Part shown: positions 1 to 12,100 of the stretch, one piece after another | Position numbering within the stretch: the first letter of the stretch is position 1 | How the letters are laid out: every line of letters begins with the position of its first letter | Assembly (NCBI RefSeq): GCF_000264905.1 | Contig: NW_006763131.1 | Location: 1,651,063-1,715,062, forward strand | DNA: 64,000 bases | Source of the DNA: Stereum hirsutum FP-91666 SS1 | Lineage: Eukaryota > Basidiomycota > Agaricomycetes > Russulales > Stereaceae | Direction of reading: 5' to 3' | Notes under the pieces: generated by a model | What the model saw: only the letters and a program-made list of their open reading frames with translations | The model's database searches: none | Told to the model about the DNA's origin: nothing | Translations under genes and position numbers: made by a program

Positions 1-848
1 GAGTGCGCTCAATGCGGCGATGATGATCGTCCTATTCGTCGTGTTCCCGACGATCTGCACCAGCGCGGGGATGGGGTTCGTCTCTTTCGGTGCTGAAGGC
101 GATGGTAGAGTGAATGAAGGAGCGACGCACTGCAGAAACTCCAGAGCGTGGATCAAGAACTCCGTATTCGCGTCCGACGCGTCCGGGTGTACATTATACA
201 GCGCAGAAAGCAATAGCGGACGAGTCTGCTTGTGCGCCGCGAGATCGCGCGCGTTCGTCTCGTTTCCGACGGCGGCGTTGCGCATGATGAACATCGCTTC
301 GAGACCGAATTTGCGTTTGCGTTCTTCGTCGGGCGAGATGGAGAAGAGGGCGGAGAGGGTGGATGTGGAGGAGGGGCTGGCGCAGTTTGAGATGTACCAT
401 TCTGGCCATTCGAAGAGGGCGTCGATCGTGTTGGGGAGAGTGCGCAGGAACCATCGGTCGTTGCAGCATAGGCGACAGAAACGGTCGAGGGCCCAGGAGA
501 CTTCGGTATGTATGCCTGAGCGGAGGGCCAGGACCATACGATTACTGGTCGTCTGTTCGGTGTACCATCCTGTCAAGTCAGCAGTACACCTAGTCAGCCT
601 GTCATTTTCATAAGAAAACCAAGAAAAATGGCAAGCGTACGTTCATAATCATCCGTAGTATTCGTCAATGGATTTGAAACAGCCACCGCTGCTGCAGAAG
701 CCATCTGCACCGGTGCAGCCTGAACCTGCGCTCGAGCCTGAGGCAACGGCGTCGTAGCAGTCGTAGGCGTACGATACATAGGTTTCGCAGCGACGCGTGC
801 GTTCGTCGGGATGGGTGTGCTCGGGTTCGTAGAGAAGGTCGTGAACAT
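1..848 (-). CDS. RSC9: RSC9/ARID2-like chromatin remodeller subunit, 5' part only
   Basis: Likely subunit of the RSC/PBAF-type SWI/SNF nucleosome remodeller in the nucleus. Exon 1 runs 848-641 from an ATG giving MFTTFSTNPSTPIP; exon 2 starts at 569 after a CAG acceptor and runs off the window at base 1. The first 69 residues are Ala/Thr/Pro-rich and disordered. They are followed by a helical-repeat region with RMVLALRSGIHTEVSWALDR and LFEWPEWYIS, which resembles the block following the ARID-like part of RSC9/ARID2 proteins. The in-frame reading upstream of 848 lacks an ATG, so 848 was chosen as start. The C-terminal part is missing because of the window edge, not because of a break. Family assignment rests on remembered pattern similarity, so it is moderate. 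Confidence 0.6.
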
Positions 849-1319
849 CCTTTTATGGCCAGAGAGCGTCCCCTTTGAGCAGTTCGTCGAATCCAGCAAC
901 TCGTTCTCAGAGCTAGAAATTGTGGTCACTGGTGCCTCGAAAGCGGAAAGGCGAGGTGCTTGAAGGGGGGCCACGTGATTGACGCGTCGCGTCGCGATCG
1001 GCAATTAGTAGTGTGGCGCGCCACTGGGAGGTTTCGCCATCATCTTCCAAGTACAACGCAAGTACACGGAAAATGTTTATTTGACTGGTATGTGAGGTGT
1101 AGGTACATGTTTCAGAGCGTTACAAATGAGTCTAGCCGTAGGTATGACAGCGAAGCGAGAGCGACTATAAACGTGAACGAGTCCAACAAAGTCCAAGAAA
1201 AAAAAATCACAGTCCAACATGAAACCAAAAAAGTAAGCGTACGTAGATGCAACCAGTAAAACAAGAACTAATAATGTCTGATAATAGTCATCTAAAGTCC
1301 ATCATCCTCATCGTGAAAC
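849..1319. other. intergenic, RSC9 promoter side and acyltransferase 3' end
   Basis: Roughly 470 bases between the RSC9-like start and the acyltransferase stop. AT-richer towards 1190-1320 as expected for a 3' UTR. No gene or repeat is seen. Confidence 0.5.
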
Positions 1320-3536
1320 TCAAATCAAGAACTCCGTAATCCCACTCAACACCCCACTCCAAAACGTATCCACCGTCTCCCTCTCGAACCCGTTCTGGTC
1401 ATATCCAAGACTAACAAACAACTTCCCCGCGAACGTATACCCAAACATCAACATGCCCCCATTTCTCTGCCTCGAGCCCGTAGTGAGGGTATGCAGCTTA
1501 AAGTCCGGGAACGTCGCATGCTTGTATATCCCGTCAAGGTTGCCCAGCAGCGACAGCCCAATCAACGCCGCAGACGGAGCGCGGGGTGCAACAGGAGCAG
1601 CATTCGAATCCATGGGCTTCGGAGCCGGAGCGACCCACGTCCCCTTCTCCTTCTCGTCGTCCTCCTTCGCCCATACCCTCGCTTGCTTCCCACGATTCGA
1701 CGAGATCTCCGTATTGTGCGACACGACCATAGGACTCTTCGCAGCTCGCGAACTCTGTTCCTTCGCCGCCCGCGCGCGAAGCCAGAACGTCTTCGTCGCG
1801 TCGCAGGAGGAGGGTATGAAGTTGGGGAGGATGACATTGAAGTAGCCGACAGCCAAGAACCAGAACGAGTCGTTCAAGGACTTGGGGTCGAAATACGGGC
1901 GGACATTGAGCGCGGCGTACATCATCCTGACATTCCACCGAGGAAACAATTTGTTGAGCCTAAATAAAATGAAAAGAAAGAAGGGAGCATCCGAGTACTC
2001 ACATCGGCAGCTCCTGCTTCTCGCGGGGGCTCATCCGCGCCCAAGCGATATTACAGATCGCAAAGAGCGCACTAGCGATGGATACCCCGTTCGCCTTGCA
2101 CTTCTTCAGCATCTTCTTCGTGATCTCCTCATCGAAAGGAACGGTAGGCACGACCGTATGCCGCGTCTGTCCGGATTGGCGAGGGAAGGATTGACCACCC
2201 TAGATTATCGAAACATATGGTCAGTACTCCACCCCAAAGATAATGAGCAGGAACAGGAACAAGGACGCACAATCTGCTTCCCCTGGTTCTGCTGGAAACC
2301 GACCTGTCCAACCGCACGTCGCAGCCTACCCTGCTCGGGGAAGCATTTCTCAGAATTACGCGGTAGGGCCTGCTCAGGGTGAAGGTTCGAAGTCAGCAAG
2401 CGCCACGTACATCGAGCACAATAAAATTAAAGTTCGAGCATGGGAGGATAAAACACGAAATTGAACACTCACGGGACCCTCCACACGCTGTTCCCACCTC
2501 TTCTTCCACTCTCCCGCCGCGAGCGCTTCCAGCTCCTCATTCGACTTCTCGCTCCCCAACAGCCCAAAGAAATCGTTCGCGGTCGCATGGAGCGCCATGC
2601 CGTCCCCAATGAAATGAGCCGCGCAAAGCATAAACTCAAAATCGACAGCCCGTTCCGTCCATCGCGGCTGCACAGACTCCGCCGTAAACTCGGAGGATAG
2701 AGAGGGCGTGACTGGAGGAGTCGGGATCGGTTCCTCCGCCGAGGGGGTGCGAGAGATGATGAGGTATGAAAGACGGTCGTTCGAGAGCGTACGCGGGCCG
2801 TTGAGGTACCCATCGATCAACTCTAAAGAAAGAAAGGGACGGTGCGAGAGGAGAAAAGGTCAGACCACGGACATTTTTCTCCGTCCCAAGGCGAAGACAA
2901 AGCAACTCAGCCCAAATGAATCAGGAACGCACCATCTTTCGACTGCACGCGGTAATCGAGCTCACGCTCGGCCTCGACAAGAGCATTCTCGGGTGATGTG
3001 GGCGGTGTGAAGCTGTTTTACAACACATCGGGGGTTCGTCAGACTAGACAGAACAGGGTTAAGAGCGACCGGACGGAACAACGACGCACCAGAACCTGAC
3101 ATCATCGTAATCATGCATGTTCACCTTCGAAGCCAGGAGGGGGTGGCGCGCACGCATGATAGCCCACACGGCGCGAACACGAGCCTTGCGACAAAGGCGT
3201 TCCGGAGCCTTAAAGCCTATGTGGAGGTACCTACGGTATAGGGGTTTACACGGAAGTAAAAAGGAGTGAGACATGGGGGCAACTGAGGACGTGGTTTGGT
3301 GAGACATACATGTCATTCACCCCGGTGGCCCGAGATGGAAGGTAGTACGAAAGCTCGTTGTCGCCGAGTTGCCTTTCATAGCAAAAAGCGTCGCTGATGT
3401 GGGTGTCTTCTGCGATCCGCAGGCCTGCGAGGGACTTCTTGAAGTCGAGCTCGCGTATATCCGAGCTCAGAGCGTCCTCGACGTCGGAATGTTCCGGTGT
3501 AGGCAGGGAAGCAAGGGGTATCGAGAGGGTAGCCAT
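1320..3536 (-). CDS. condensation/BAHD-superfamily acyltransferase-like protein
   Basis: A protein of about 577 aa in seven exons: 3536-3310, 3230-3090, 3012-2933, 2822-2473, 2369-2271, 2199-2003 and 1959-1320, all with GT-AG borders and consistent phases. The motif HFIGDG at residues about 219-224 fits the HxxxDG catalytic signature of the chloramphenicol-acetyltransferase fold (condensation domains, BAHD enzymes, alcohol acetyltransferases), where the His acts as general base. The N-terminal block around YLPSRATGVNDMYLHIGF and the C-terminal block around MMYAALNVRPYF match the two-lobed layout of that fold. There is no signal peptide or carrier domain, so it is not a full NRPS. Substrate is unknown. 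It stands alone with its own promoter, and no biosynthetic neighbours are visible. Confidence 0.7.
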
Positions 3537-3628
3537 GGATGAATGAAAGGGAGGGATAGGAGATGCAGATGGAGAGACGAAGGCTCGGGGGAGGGGGGAA
3601 GGGGCGTCGGGGGCATGGCGGGGAACGG

Positions 3629-3639
3629 TATAATATATA
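3629..3639 (-). promoter_or_regulatory. TATA-like element upstream of the acyltransferase gene
   Basis: The AT run tataatatata lies about 93-103 bases upstream of the ATG at 3536, in otherwise GC-rich sequence. Position and sequence suit a TATA box for the minus-strand gene. No other support. Confidence 0.35.
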
Positions 3640-5336
3640 CGAGATGTGGCGAGCCTATTTCGAGACAGGCTGTCGAGCGTTGAAGCGAACGAACTGAAGC
3701 ATCGAAGCGCAACCCGGAAGAGGGCAGTTCAATTGCCCCTTGTGCGTGCCGAGACGAGGGACAAGCGCACATCTCATCTCCATCCGTAAGTATGATCTCA
3801 TCACATCGAAATCCACCGCCAATTTCACAATTTCGAACCGAATCACCCCCGTCGGCTGCCCCAGCCCACCAGTGCGGGGTCGAGAAACGCGCCTTGAAAA
3901 ACAGGCAGGTGGCGGTGGAGCTCGCAGCACTTCCCTCAAACTTGCCCGTTTTCTCCACCCGAATTGCAATCAGCATGCATCAGCCGCGTATTTATTTAGT
4001 GTCTGCGTGGTTGGATGCGTAGTGCGCAATCCATTGCCACTGCCAGCCACGGCGACGGCGACGACGGGGAGATAGAACCTCGACGCTCGATGGGTCAGTG
4101 GCTGATGCATGCAAGCCCTTTCTCCTCGCAGATGTGCATATACCGGCATAAAAACGCCGCCTCACCTCCACCAGTAACACCATCCAGATCAGAACCTTCC
4201 ACACAACCTGATTTTAGCTGCATTCAAGTGTCTGTGCTATATTTTAAGAAACTATCACTCCGCTCGAGTCGAGCCATATCGGCCGGCCAGACTGAGTCCT
4301 CAGCAGCCCCGAAAGACGACGTGGACAGCAAAGCGAAGACAGGCAGCTGCGAACTGAGTGCTGATCGCAGAGATGAAGAGCAAAAAAGATGTGAAAACAG
4401 GTTTTCCGAGTTCCATGAACCACCTCGAAAAAGGTGCCACGCTGATGCGACAGCACACACTGATGTCAAAGCCCCTTGACGTCCGTGTTCGAGTTCGTCG
4501 TCGCCAGCAAAGCGCGCTAATAAAACACCGAGTGTCATGTTTTTTTTTGAGTCCTGCGCCGCATTACTTCGCTGCGACCTGCCCACCAGCAGTCATGCGC
4601 AGATCCCAACTGTGCTCACGAGCGCAGAACGACCCAGGACTCAGGAGCAAGAGCAAGACACAAAACACGCAAAAGTCACAACCCGAAAGCAGACCGAAAG
4701 AAGAACACCATTTCTCCCAATCCGGTCGCTGCGGGTCTCAACCCGGCGGTAAGACCCCGAAAACCTCAACGTTTAACGTTAGCCCAGTTTTAATTATAGC
4801 CCACTTGCCAAATGGGGTTCTCCTCCATTCCTGTCAATGAATTATTATGTAAGATTGAAATTCGGGATCCTGGCCGACAACCCGGAAATTCCTGCTCGCA
4901 TCGTCCGCGTCAGGTCCCAATGCGTTCAACGTCCTGCGAGAGCACGACGATTTATTGACTCTTCAATACGAAATATTGACCGCTGTCTGGTCCTGTATGG
5001 ACTTTCGACGGCCTGAAATGTCCGTGGCGGAGAATGCGAGGCGCTAGTAACCACCACTAGTCCATGCGTCCAAGCAAGCAAGGACAGGTCACGACCCGGC
5101 GGAAAGTCAGATCGATGCAAGGTGTGTGAAGGCCGTGAATTGCTAGTCGGTGCTGTTCGGGAGCGATGAATGTGTCAAAGCGTCTACGTATATACAAGAA
5201 ACGAAACGATAGCAAGAAAGCGAGCTGGAAGCATGTAAGTACTACGTGAAGGTCCATCGTCAACAAATCAAGATAAAAGGTGAGTAGTCGTAATGTCAGA
5301 GTCCCAGAGTCCGTGAATTGTTTACAGAAATCAAGA
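3640..5336. other. intergenic stretch without a supported gene
   Basis: About 1.7 kb between the acyltransferase promoter and the transporter 3' end. Reading frames here are short, have no family resemblance and do not link by plausible splicing. No RNA gene, array or repeat was recognised. Confidence 0.5.
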
Positions 5337-6771
5337 TTACTGCCCCTCGTCCTTTTTCTCCTCCGTCCATCGACCTTCCTCATCATTCCTCTCACTCGTC
5401 CGCATCGCCTCGAGGTCAACGTCCCGCGGCGATGGCGGAGGCGCTATAGGCGCACTCTCTACGGATTTTACCCAAGTGTAGTACCTGAAACACCGAGGGC
5501 GTCAGCAGTCAGCAAAACGCCATCTAAAGCTAAAGGAGATGTTTATTTCGGGGGAGAAGGCAACGTACATCGTTCCGCCGAGGATAGTAAATATAGATGC
5601 GACCCGATTACTGATTCATCAAGGTTCAGCGACGTTAAGGAGGATCGATGTCTCAGGAAAGAAAATAGATACGTACAACGTGAGCACATCAGAAAAGAGT
5701 ACCACGCCAAGCAGAGTCTGGATAACTGAGCGAGCGGCCTAAAAAGGTAAGCACGGTCATGAGTTTAGTTTTACACACGCGAGCCGAGAGGAAAGGATGG
5801 ACGTACGGAGGAGAACATATGCGTGACAGGACTCGTGATTTTGATACTGAGCAGACCGGCGACACAGAGCAGGAAACCGAATACGCCAGTGACCAGGGAG
5901 CCCCACATGAACACGGTGCCATTCCATTCTGGCGTGCTCGCGAGCTGCATAACATTCATGATTTCTCCATTGAAGAGCATGAATGGGGCCAGGAGGGCAG
6001 CCGAGCCCAGATTGGTCCAGTATGCGAGCTGAATGGTGGAGTGATTGCAGTAGGGAAGCGATGCCTTGATGAGAACAGCATGGATAGCTATGAAGAGTGA
6101 GGATAGCACGCCATAGAACAAAGAGAGCGTTGATGGGACGGCCGAAGTGGGAAGACCACTCTGTGGCGCGACGCCGACGAAGAAACCGACAGTGACAAGA
6201 GCAGCAGCTGCAACGGTGCGACTGGACGGTTGTACGTGGGTGACGGTGGTGGAGACAGCGATGGTGAGCGGGAGAACGAGTCCGCGTGCAATCTAGTTCG
6301 GTAAACGATCAGAGGTCTTAATCCGTTAAAGCATGGGAAATGCCCTACCTGAAAGAATGAAGCCTCGACGTCACGGAGACAGAGTGTGTTGAAGACGAGA
6401 CCGACGATATTGACGATGACGACAGGGGCCAACTTCTTAGCCGAGTGCAGGTCGAGTCTCGGAATCTCGATTCTCGGGGAGAAGAATGCAGAGACATGAA
6501 GGAGAATGACGGCGATGATGAGTTGGATGAAGAGGAAGAGGAGAGGGAGATCCGGCGAGGAGTTAAGGACTGCCTTGTTACTGCAAGCCAGATGATAAGG
6601 ACAGGAGCACAAGACCTGACTATCGAACGTACACAAAGACCATCTATGGTCCTATCAGCAAGGAACACTCGGTAAGACGAATGGGGTGCTTACAACCAGG
6701 GCAGCTCCCATGTAGAAGGACACGACGGCCGCTACGCGCAGCGAAGAGGGGGGCTGGGGTGCGGCGTCCAT
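5337..6771 (-). CDS. SLC35C-type nucleotide-sugar (GDP-fucose-like) transporter
   Basis: Multi-pass Golgi/ER nucleotide-sugar antiporter of the drug/metabolite transporter superfamily, about 352 aa. Exons: 6771-6694, 6643-6633, 6580-6349, 6292-5807, 5738-5677, 5610-5569 and 5484-5337; phases agree throughout. Conserved blocks include NKAVLNSSPDLPLLFLF in the first helices, LSIKITSPVTHMFSSAARS and GVVLFSDVLT near the end, typical of GDP-fucose transporters and related TPT-family carriers; GDP-mannose cannot be excluded. The second exon is only 11 nt and codes most of MVFV; without it the frame meets a stop. The tail after TMYYTWVK is acidic and charged, as is common for these carriers. The gene is divergent from the O-fucosyltransferase-like gene starting at 7157, so carrier and user of GDP-fucose may share a promoter. 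Confidence 0.8.
6633..6643 (-). other. 11-nt coding microexon of the transporter gene
   Basis: The 11 bases read ATGGTCTTTGT on the minus strand, preceded by CCATAG and followed by GTACGT. They join phase 0 to the preceding exon (ending ...AALV) and supply two bases of the Val codon completed by the next exon (NKAVLN...). Skipping it would put a TAA in frame. Confidence 0.75.
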
Positions 6772-7156
6772 GGTGCTCTTCGTCGTCGGGGGGAGGGAGA
6801 CGGTGGAGAGTGCTCGGAGGCGCGCGGTTTATGAGCGGTGGTCTGGACAGACATGAGGGTGTATCTTATTTCGGTGCGTCGAAGAGAGGCCATGACGGAA
6901 CGAGTGCACGGAAGGGGTGGCGCCGGGCGTTCGGACGCGGGGTGGTGGATCTCGATCGGGAGATGATCAGATGGCTGCGCCGAAGTCGTGGGCCGGAAGA
7001 TGGAGGGTGGCGCGCCTGGGCGCCTGGACATGTCACCGCCGGACAAAGTCCACCTCGCATGCGTTCGCCAGCCGTTAGATATAATGCGTGCCGCCCTGTT
7101 CGGGACACAAGCGGCCTTACCCCAGACTGTTCCTCTCCGCCCTGGCTGTCTTCGAC
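6772..7156. promoter_or_regulatory. shared divergent promoter, transporter and O-fucosyltransferase-like genes
   Basis: 385 bases separate the two head-to-head start codons. An AT-rich gatataatg at 7078-7086 lies about 70-80 bases upstream of the plus-strand ATG and could serve as its TATA element. Co-regulation is inference from layout. Confidence 0.4.
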
Positions 7157-9154
7157 ATGGAAAAAGCAAAACAACTCCAATCGCTTTCTTTTCACGACTA
7201 TCACGTCCACCCCGTCCTCGACAGCCCTACGCGAGCGATGTCCCCCACCCTCCCCCTCATGGCCTACTCACATATCCTTCGCCGCAAGTCTTTCCTCGCT
7301 GTCTGCGCTTTGCTCTCCCTGTTATCACTTGGTCTCGTTACCTCGCTGTCGTTGGGACACCACCCTGTGTCACTCTCAATTCCCGGTTATTCCTCTTCAC
7401 ATCATCCGTCCGACGTGGTTTGGGTCTCGGAACGAAAGTCCGCAGTGGTAGGCTCACCAACAGCTAGATTCCGAGGTGCGCCTACTTTCGAAAAAGAAAT
7501 TATAGCTTCGAACTGACTTGTTTGCAGACAATCTACGGAACGATACCCAATACATCACCTCCTGGATCTCTGCTGGCTGGAGTACGTCCTTCTAAAGCCC
7601 TCTAACCTGTGTATATTTATTGACGAAGTGGTTTCAGCGAACGATGTCATGACATATGTAACTTGACTTCTCGCGTCTATGAGCGCTATCTTTAGCTGAC
7701 TCGCGTTCTTCAAGGCCAACCTCATTTATCTAGCTCTTATCACAGAGCGTGTACCCATCGTAGGCTACTGGCTTCCATCACACACCGGTGGCGATGTCGG
7801 ACCCGTTCCCTTCAGCGAGGTCTTCGATATCGAATACCTCAGCAACTCCATCGGCGTCCCCGTCCTCGAGTGGGACGATGTTAAGGACAAAGACAGCACA
7901 GAGATGGAAGATCTCGGTTGCTGGAGTGTCTGGGAGGCCGTACAGACTCGCGAGGGACCCCGGATCACCTATGCAGACCAGTATCAGAAACTCGGTGCGT
8001 GTATATTTGTCTGTTGTAGCTCCAAATCCCGCCTCTCATTCAAGCTCGTCTCGCTGCTCCGATCAATCTTCGACTACTATCGAACATGTCAGATATCTCA
8101 TGGACACCCGCCCCGGTTTCTATTCAAACCTTCCCCGGCAACGAACACGATCCGCACGCGCTATTCTGGTCAGTCGCCGAGTTGACCTATCCCGACAAGC
8201 GCGCAACGTCGCTCTCTGCTCCTCATCCCTCGGCACATCACGGTACCACGCTTCCACCAGACGAGCATCTCGCTTGCTTTGATTACCTCTACTATACCGC
8301 GGCGTCCACGGTTCGTTGCTACTCACCGTTTTCGGAAATCCAATCATCTATACTGACGCGTTCTTTCGGTAGTCATTCGAATGGGACTCGGACCATAGTC
8401 CGGCATGGCGCTTCGTGGCCAAACATTTCCGATGGACTGAGCGTCTCCAGAACATCGCCGATGGATACCTCAAGCGTATCTTCCACACTCCCGAAAGTGA
8501 CCCAATTCCACCCGTAAGCGCACTCGACTCATCTCGCCCCATTGCCCGTTCCCCGTTCCCCTATCCCCTTTCCATGCCACCGCATTTACTCCACCCGCAC
8601 ACGACACTAACGGCTATTTTTGCCCTTGCGTGAACAGTATATCGCCATCCATGCCCGCCATGGCGATTTCAAGAATTATTGTGGCGATTACTCCCTTGAG
8701 GACTGCTTTGCGAGCATGGACGTTTACGCCCGTCGGGTTGCGGAGATACAGGAGGAGGCGATGGAACGATATGGAGTCGTGCCAGAACATGTGATCGTGC
8801 TGAGTGACGAGAAGGATCCGGTGTGGTGGAACCAGGTTCGCGAGAGGGGCTGGTATCTCGTTGAGTCAGAGATTACGACCGATATACTCGAGACTCATAA
8901 TTCATGGTGCGTGTTCGTCGTCACAATGGCTATATTTGTGGTTTGCGTGTGGAAATACTTGTTTGCTGATTTTTTCTCCTCGTTTGTGCAGGTATCCCGT
9001 ATTCGTCGATGCAGTGATCCAATCGTCCGGTCTGGGCTTCATCGGCACGGCGTCATCGACAATGTCGACTCTTGCCAGACGGCGAGTGGAAGACTGGAAC
9101 AAGGGCATCACGAGGACAGTGCAATGGGGACGACCGGGTGCTGACGACCACTAG
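7157..9154 (+). CDS. O-fucosyltransferase-like type II membrane protein
   Basis: Putative GDP-fucose-dependent glycosyltransferase, about 487 aa in eight exons: 7157-7475, 7528-7581, 7638-7657, 7715-7994, 8093-8310, 8373-8513, 8638-8906 and 8992-9154. A short basic tail is followed by a hydrophobic anchor at residues about 45-64 (SFLAVCALLSLLSLGLVTSL), giving a type II Golgi topology. The motif HARHGDF at about 349-355 fits the HxRxGDF donor-site signature of O-fucosyltransferases, and the C-terminal SSGLGFIGTASSTMSTLA fits their D..I..S..FIGT..ST block. Cys residues flank the motif (KNYCGDYSLEDC), as expected for a lumenal domain. An in-frame ATG at 7088 exists, but the start at 7157 leaves a standard cytosolic tail. 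The acceptor protein is unknown. The divergent transporter supports a fucosylation role. Confidence 0.75.
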
Positions 9155-12100
9155 ACTTTCGAGCTTTCCACTGATGATGATCTATCTGTTCACGCCTCCT
9201 TGACCGTTGTTACCAGCTATTCTTTGACGTCCTGACGGTGAGATGAGCGCGGAGTTTCACATCGTGATCATATCACCGTCTTCATTATATGACCATAGAT
9301 TTGCACGGACACGAATACAGACTTTCACGTCGATCGCCTGTTCATTCTTTTTTTTCTGCAGACACATTCTTTTCATTCCTCATCCTTTTGGGCGGTACGT
9401 TACACCTTCTCAACGACATTTTTATCTTCAGGTTTGTTTTTGTATCCTTGGGCTGCCCTCGTGTGTGGGTACATTCTTCACCTCACCTCACCTCACCGTT
9501 TCTATTTCTCTCCCTTCTTTTGTCCGATACGGACGTGTTGTGCATCTACTTTTAAGTTACTCTGATTCTTACGCCTTGCGCTCTGTGTTCCACTGTGACT
9601 TTCTATCTACTTCATACCTCGGACCTTATGAATCATTCAACAAGTTAACATAACATATATGATTACAACTTACTATAACACTAGCATACCTACCTACCCC
9701 TCCTGACCTTTCGTGACCATTTTTTGAGTAGTGTATACACCACCACCTCCACTTTCTGATACTTATTGATTCATGCATCAATATCTCGATCCTGGACCAT
9801 TGGCAGTGCGATTGACGAGACAATGTGCATACCTCCATACCATAATGGATATTCCAGACTCCGAGTCCTTTCAGGATCCTTCTCTGCCCTTTCTTCCCAT
9901 CGCGACGACACTCCATGGCGTAGGTGCGTCCGTCCCGTATCAGCACGAGCGTAAGTGTAAGCTATTCCTATTAGCTGTTCGTTTCGCCCACCGAGGACAG
10001 GAGGAGGATAGAGATGCAGCGAAGATACTCCGTCTAGCACGACCGACCGCATTGCGCCTGAACATGGCTATATTCGTCGTATGTGGGTAGGTAGGACGCT
10101 CGTTCCCACTCCTGTGGCATGTTGAAACAAGCTCGAGATGCTGTCTTTCGGTTCGGGTCCGTTTTCAACCTCACTACATTGAGGGTGCCAGTGGTGCTAA
10201 GGCGGGTGGCGTTTTTGTGGCACTCTAGCTTGAATAGCGAGACTGCTGTAGGGCTAGTAGCTGCGAGATGATAGTAAAGTTGGAGTTACGCCCGTCCAAA
10301 AGAGGATCGAGATATGTTCTTCTGTCGCGGTGTATAATTGTCCGATTAGGTCCTTTTGAGATACTATGAGCGAATGACAGTAGATAAGTAACTTAGAGCG
10401 GCGGGCTATCGAAATCGCCGTTCAGTTCCCTTCGTCCCATACGTAACTTACTCGATTCCGACTATCCGAGTCATGCATGTATGCACGCACGTCAACGAGG
10501 CTGAAGATAATGACACTGACAGTGACAATGCTTTCGTATATTGGCACCCATCCCCCTCCCAAAACGGACGAGCTTGGGATGCCGACGGGTACTTACTCGC
10601 TCCAACAGGCTTCCCAGTTCCAGTCGTATGTACGAGAATTCTTGACGGACAGCCTTCTGATAGTGCTCCTCGTTGCATGCGAATCCAAGTACACTGTAAC
10701 CATCGTCGTGACATGCATGATTGGACACTAGCAGCGTCCTCGGTTTTTGGGTAGATTAGAAGTGTGCGTGTTTATTGCTGGTGCTGGTATTTTTGTCGCG
10801 ATTATCGTCAGGATGTCGTCTTTGGTGGTGTTCCATACATCGCCCTACCTCGAGGACGGGTGGCTTGAAGCGGGCAGCTGGGCGTTGCCAGCTGCATGCA
10901 ATACCATTCCAGTCAAGTTCTGACGCTACGTCCATGACACTTTCAGAATCGACTCTATCGCCATGAATGACCGAGTACCTATCAATATGTGCCTGTAGAC
11001 TGACTCGTGTAGTTGGACACCGGCATCTGTGTCATGTCGTTCTATGTGGCGTAAGTAAAGGTAAAGAGACACCGACACCGACAGAGAAGTGACAGCAGGC
11101 GGTGATAGTCAGGATCCATCGTCCATGTCGCTGCTGCTCTGGTTTCTTATTGACCGTCCCGAGTCGACCGTACAACATTCAATTGGTGGACGGAGTCGCC
11201 GTCAAAGGTGGTTGATGGGCGAAGGACAGAAGCTGCAATGCTATAGCCCCTGTGGCCCAACATCATCTTCTGTTGAGCATCTGCATATTTATCAAGTGGC
11301 CGATTCTCCCCGGACTCCTGCAATGCCGGAGTGTCACTGTGAAGGATCTTATTCTGATCTGAAATCTATCTGAAAAAGAAAGAAAAAACGTCCATCTGCA
11401 AGATGTAGCGACCGTCAATCAAGGCTTCATTCGCGCTGTACAACGAGAGCCATCACTCACCACGAAATATACGTGATTATATGTGTCGCTTCCATGCGTG
11501 GCCTACATGGAAGACATATCTCGAGTGGAGACTCGCCCAGCTCCAATTAGACCGCGCCCTACAGGCAACAGCGCCGTTTTCTCCTTGCTCCGTAGGTTGA
11601 CAGTATCTGACCGCACTGGCAGGCCTTCCACCGGCCTTCATTCGGAAAACTCGACCCGTTTACGATCTTCTGAGTTGTCCATCACCATAGTCTCCCAAAG
11701 GCAGAGTAGACTAGATTTCAACCGGGCGAGCGTCACCACAGCCATCCACCATCCACCATCGTGTTCTGTCAAGGTAAGATCCAAACGGCCCCATCTCCCC
11801 GTCGATGTGAAGTCGCTCACGAGGATGCCCATAGAAGACCATCCGAGCCCATTGGCGCAATGTGCACTGATCTTCTCGTGACGCCACTTACGCCCAAAAA
11901 CGAGGCCTCTGGCGTAGCGCTGCATTATCATTATGTATGGTCGACTACTGAGCGTCCCGAGAGCTCCATGATCTCATCGTCTGGTCTAAACCCTCTCAAG
12001 TTGCTTTCAAGGCACACCTGGGACAACGCTAGGGCTGTTCAGGAAACCTCGAACTCTCCTTGCTTTTTTTTTTTTTGCTTCCTTCGCGATCTCTCCATGG

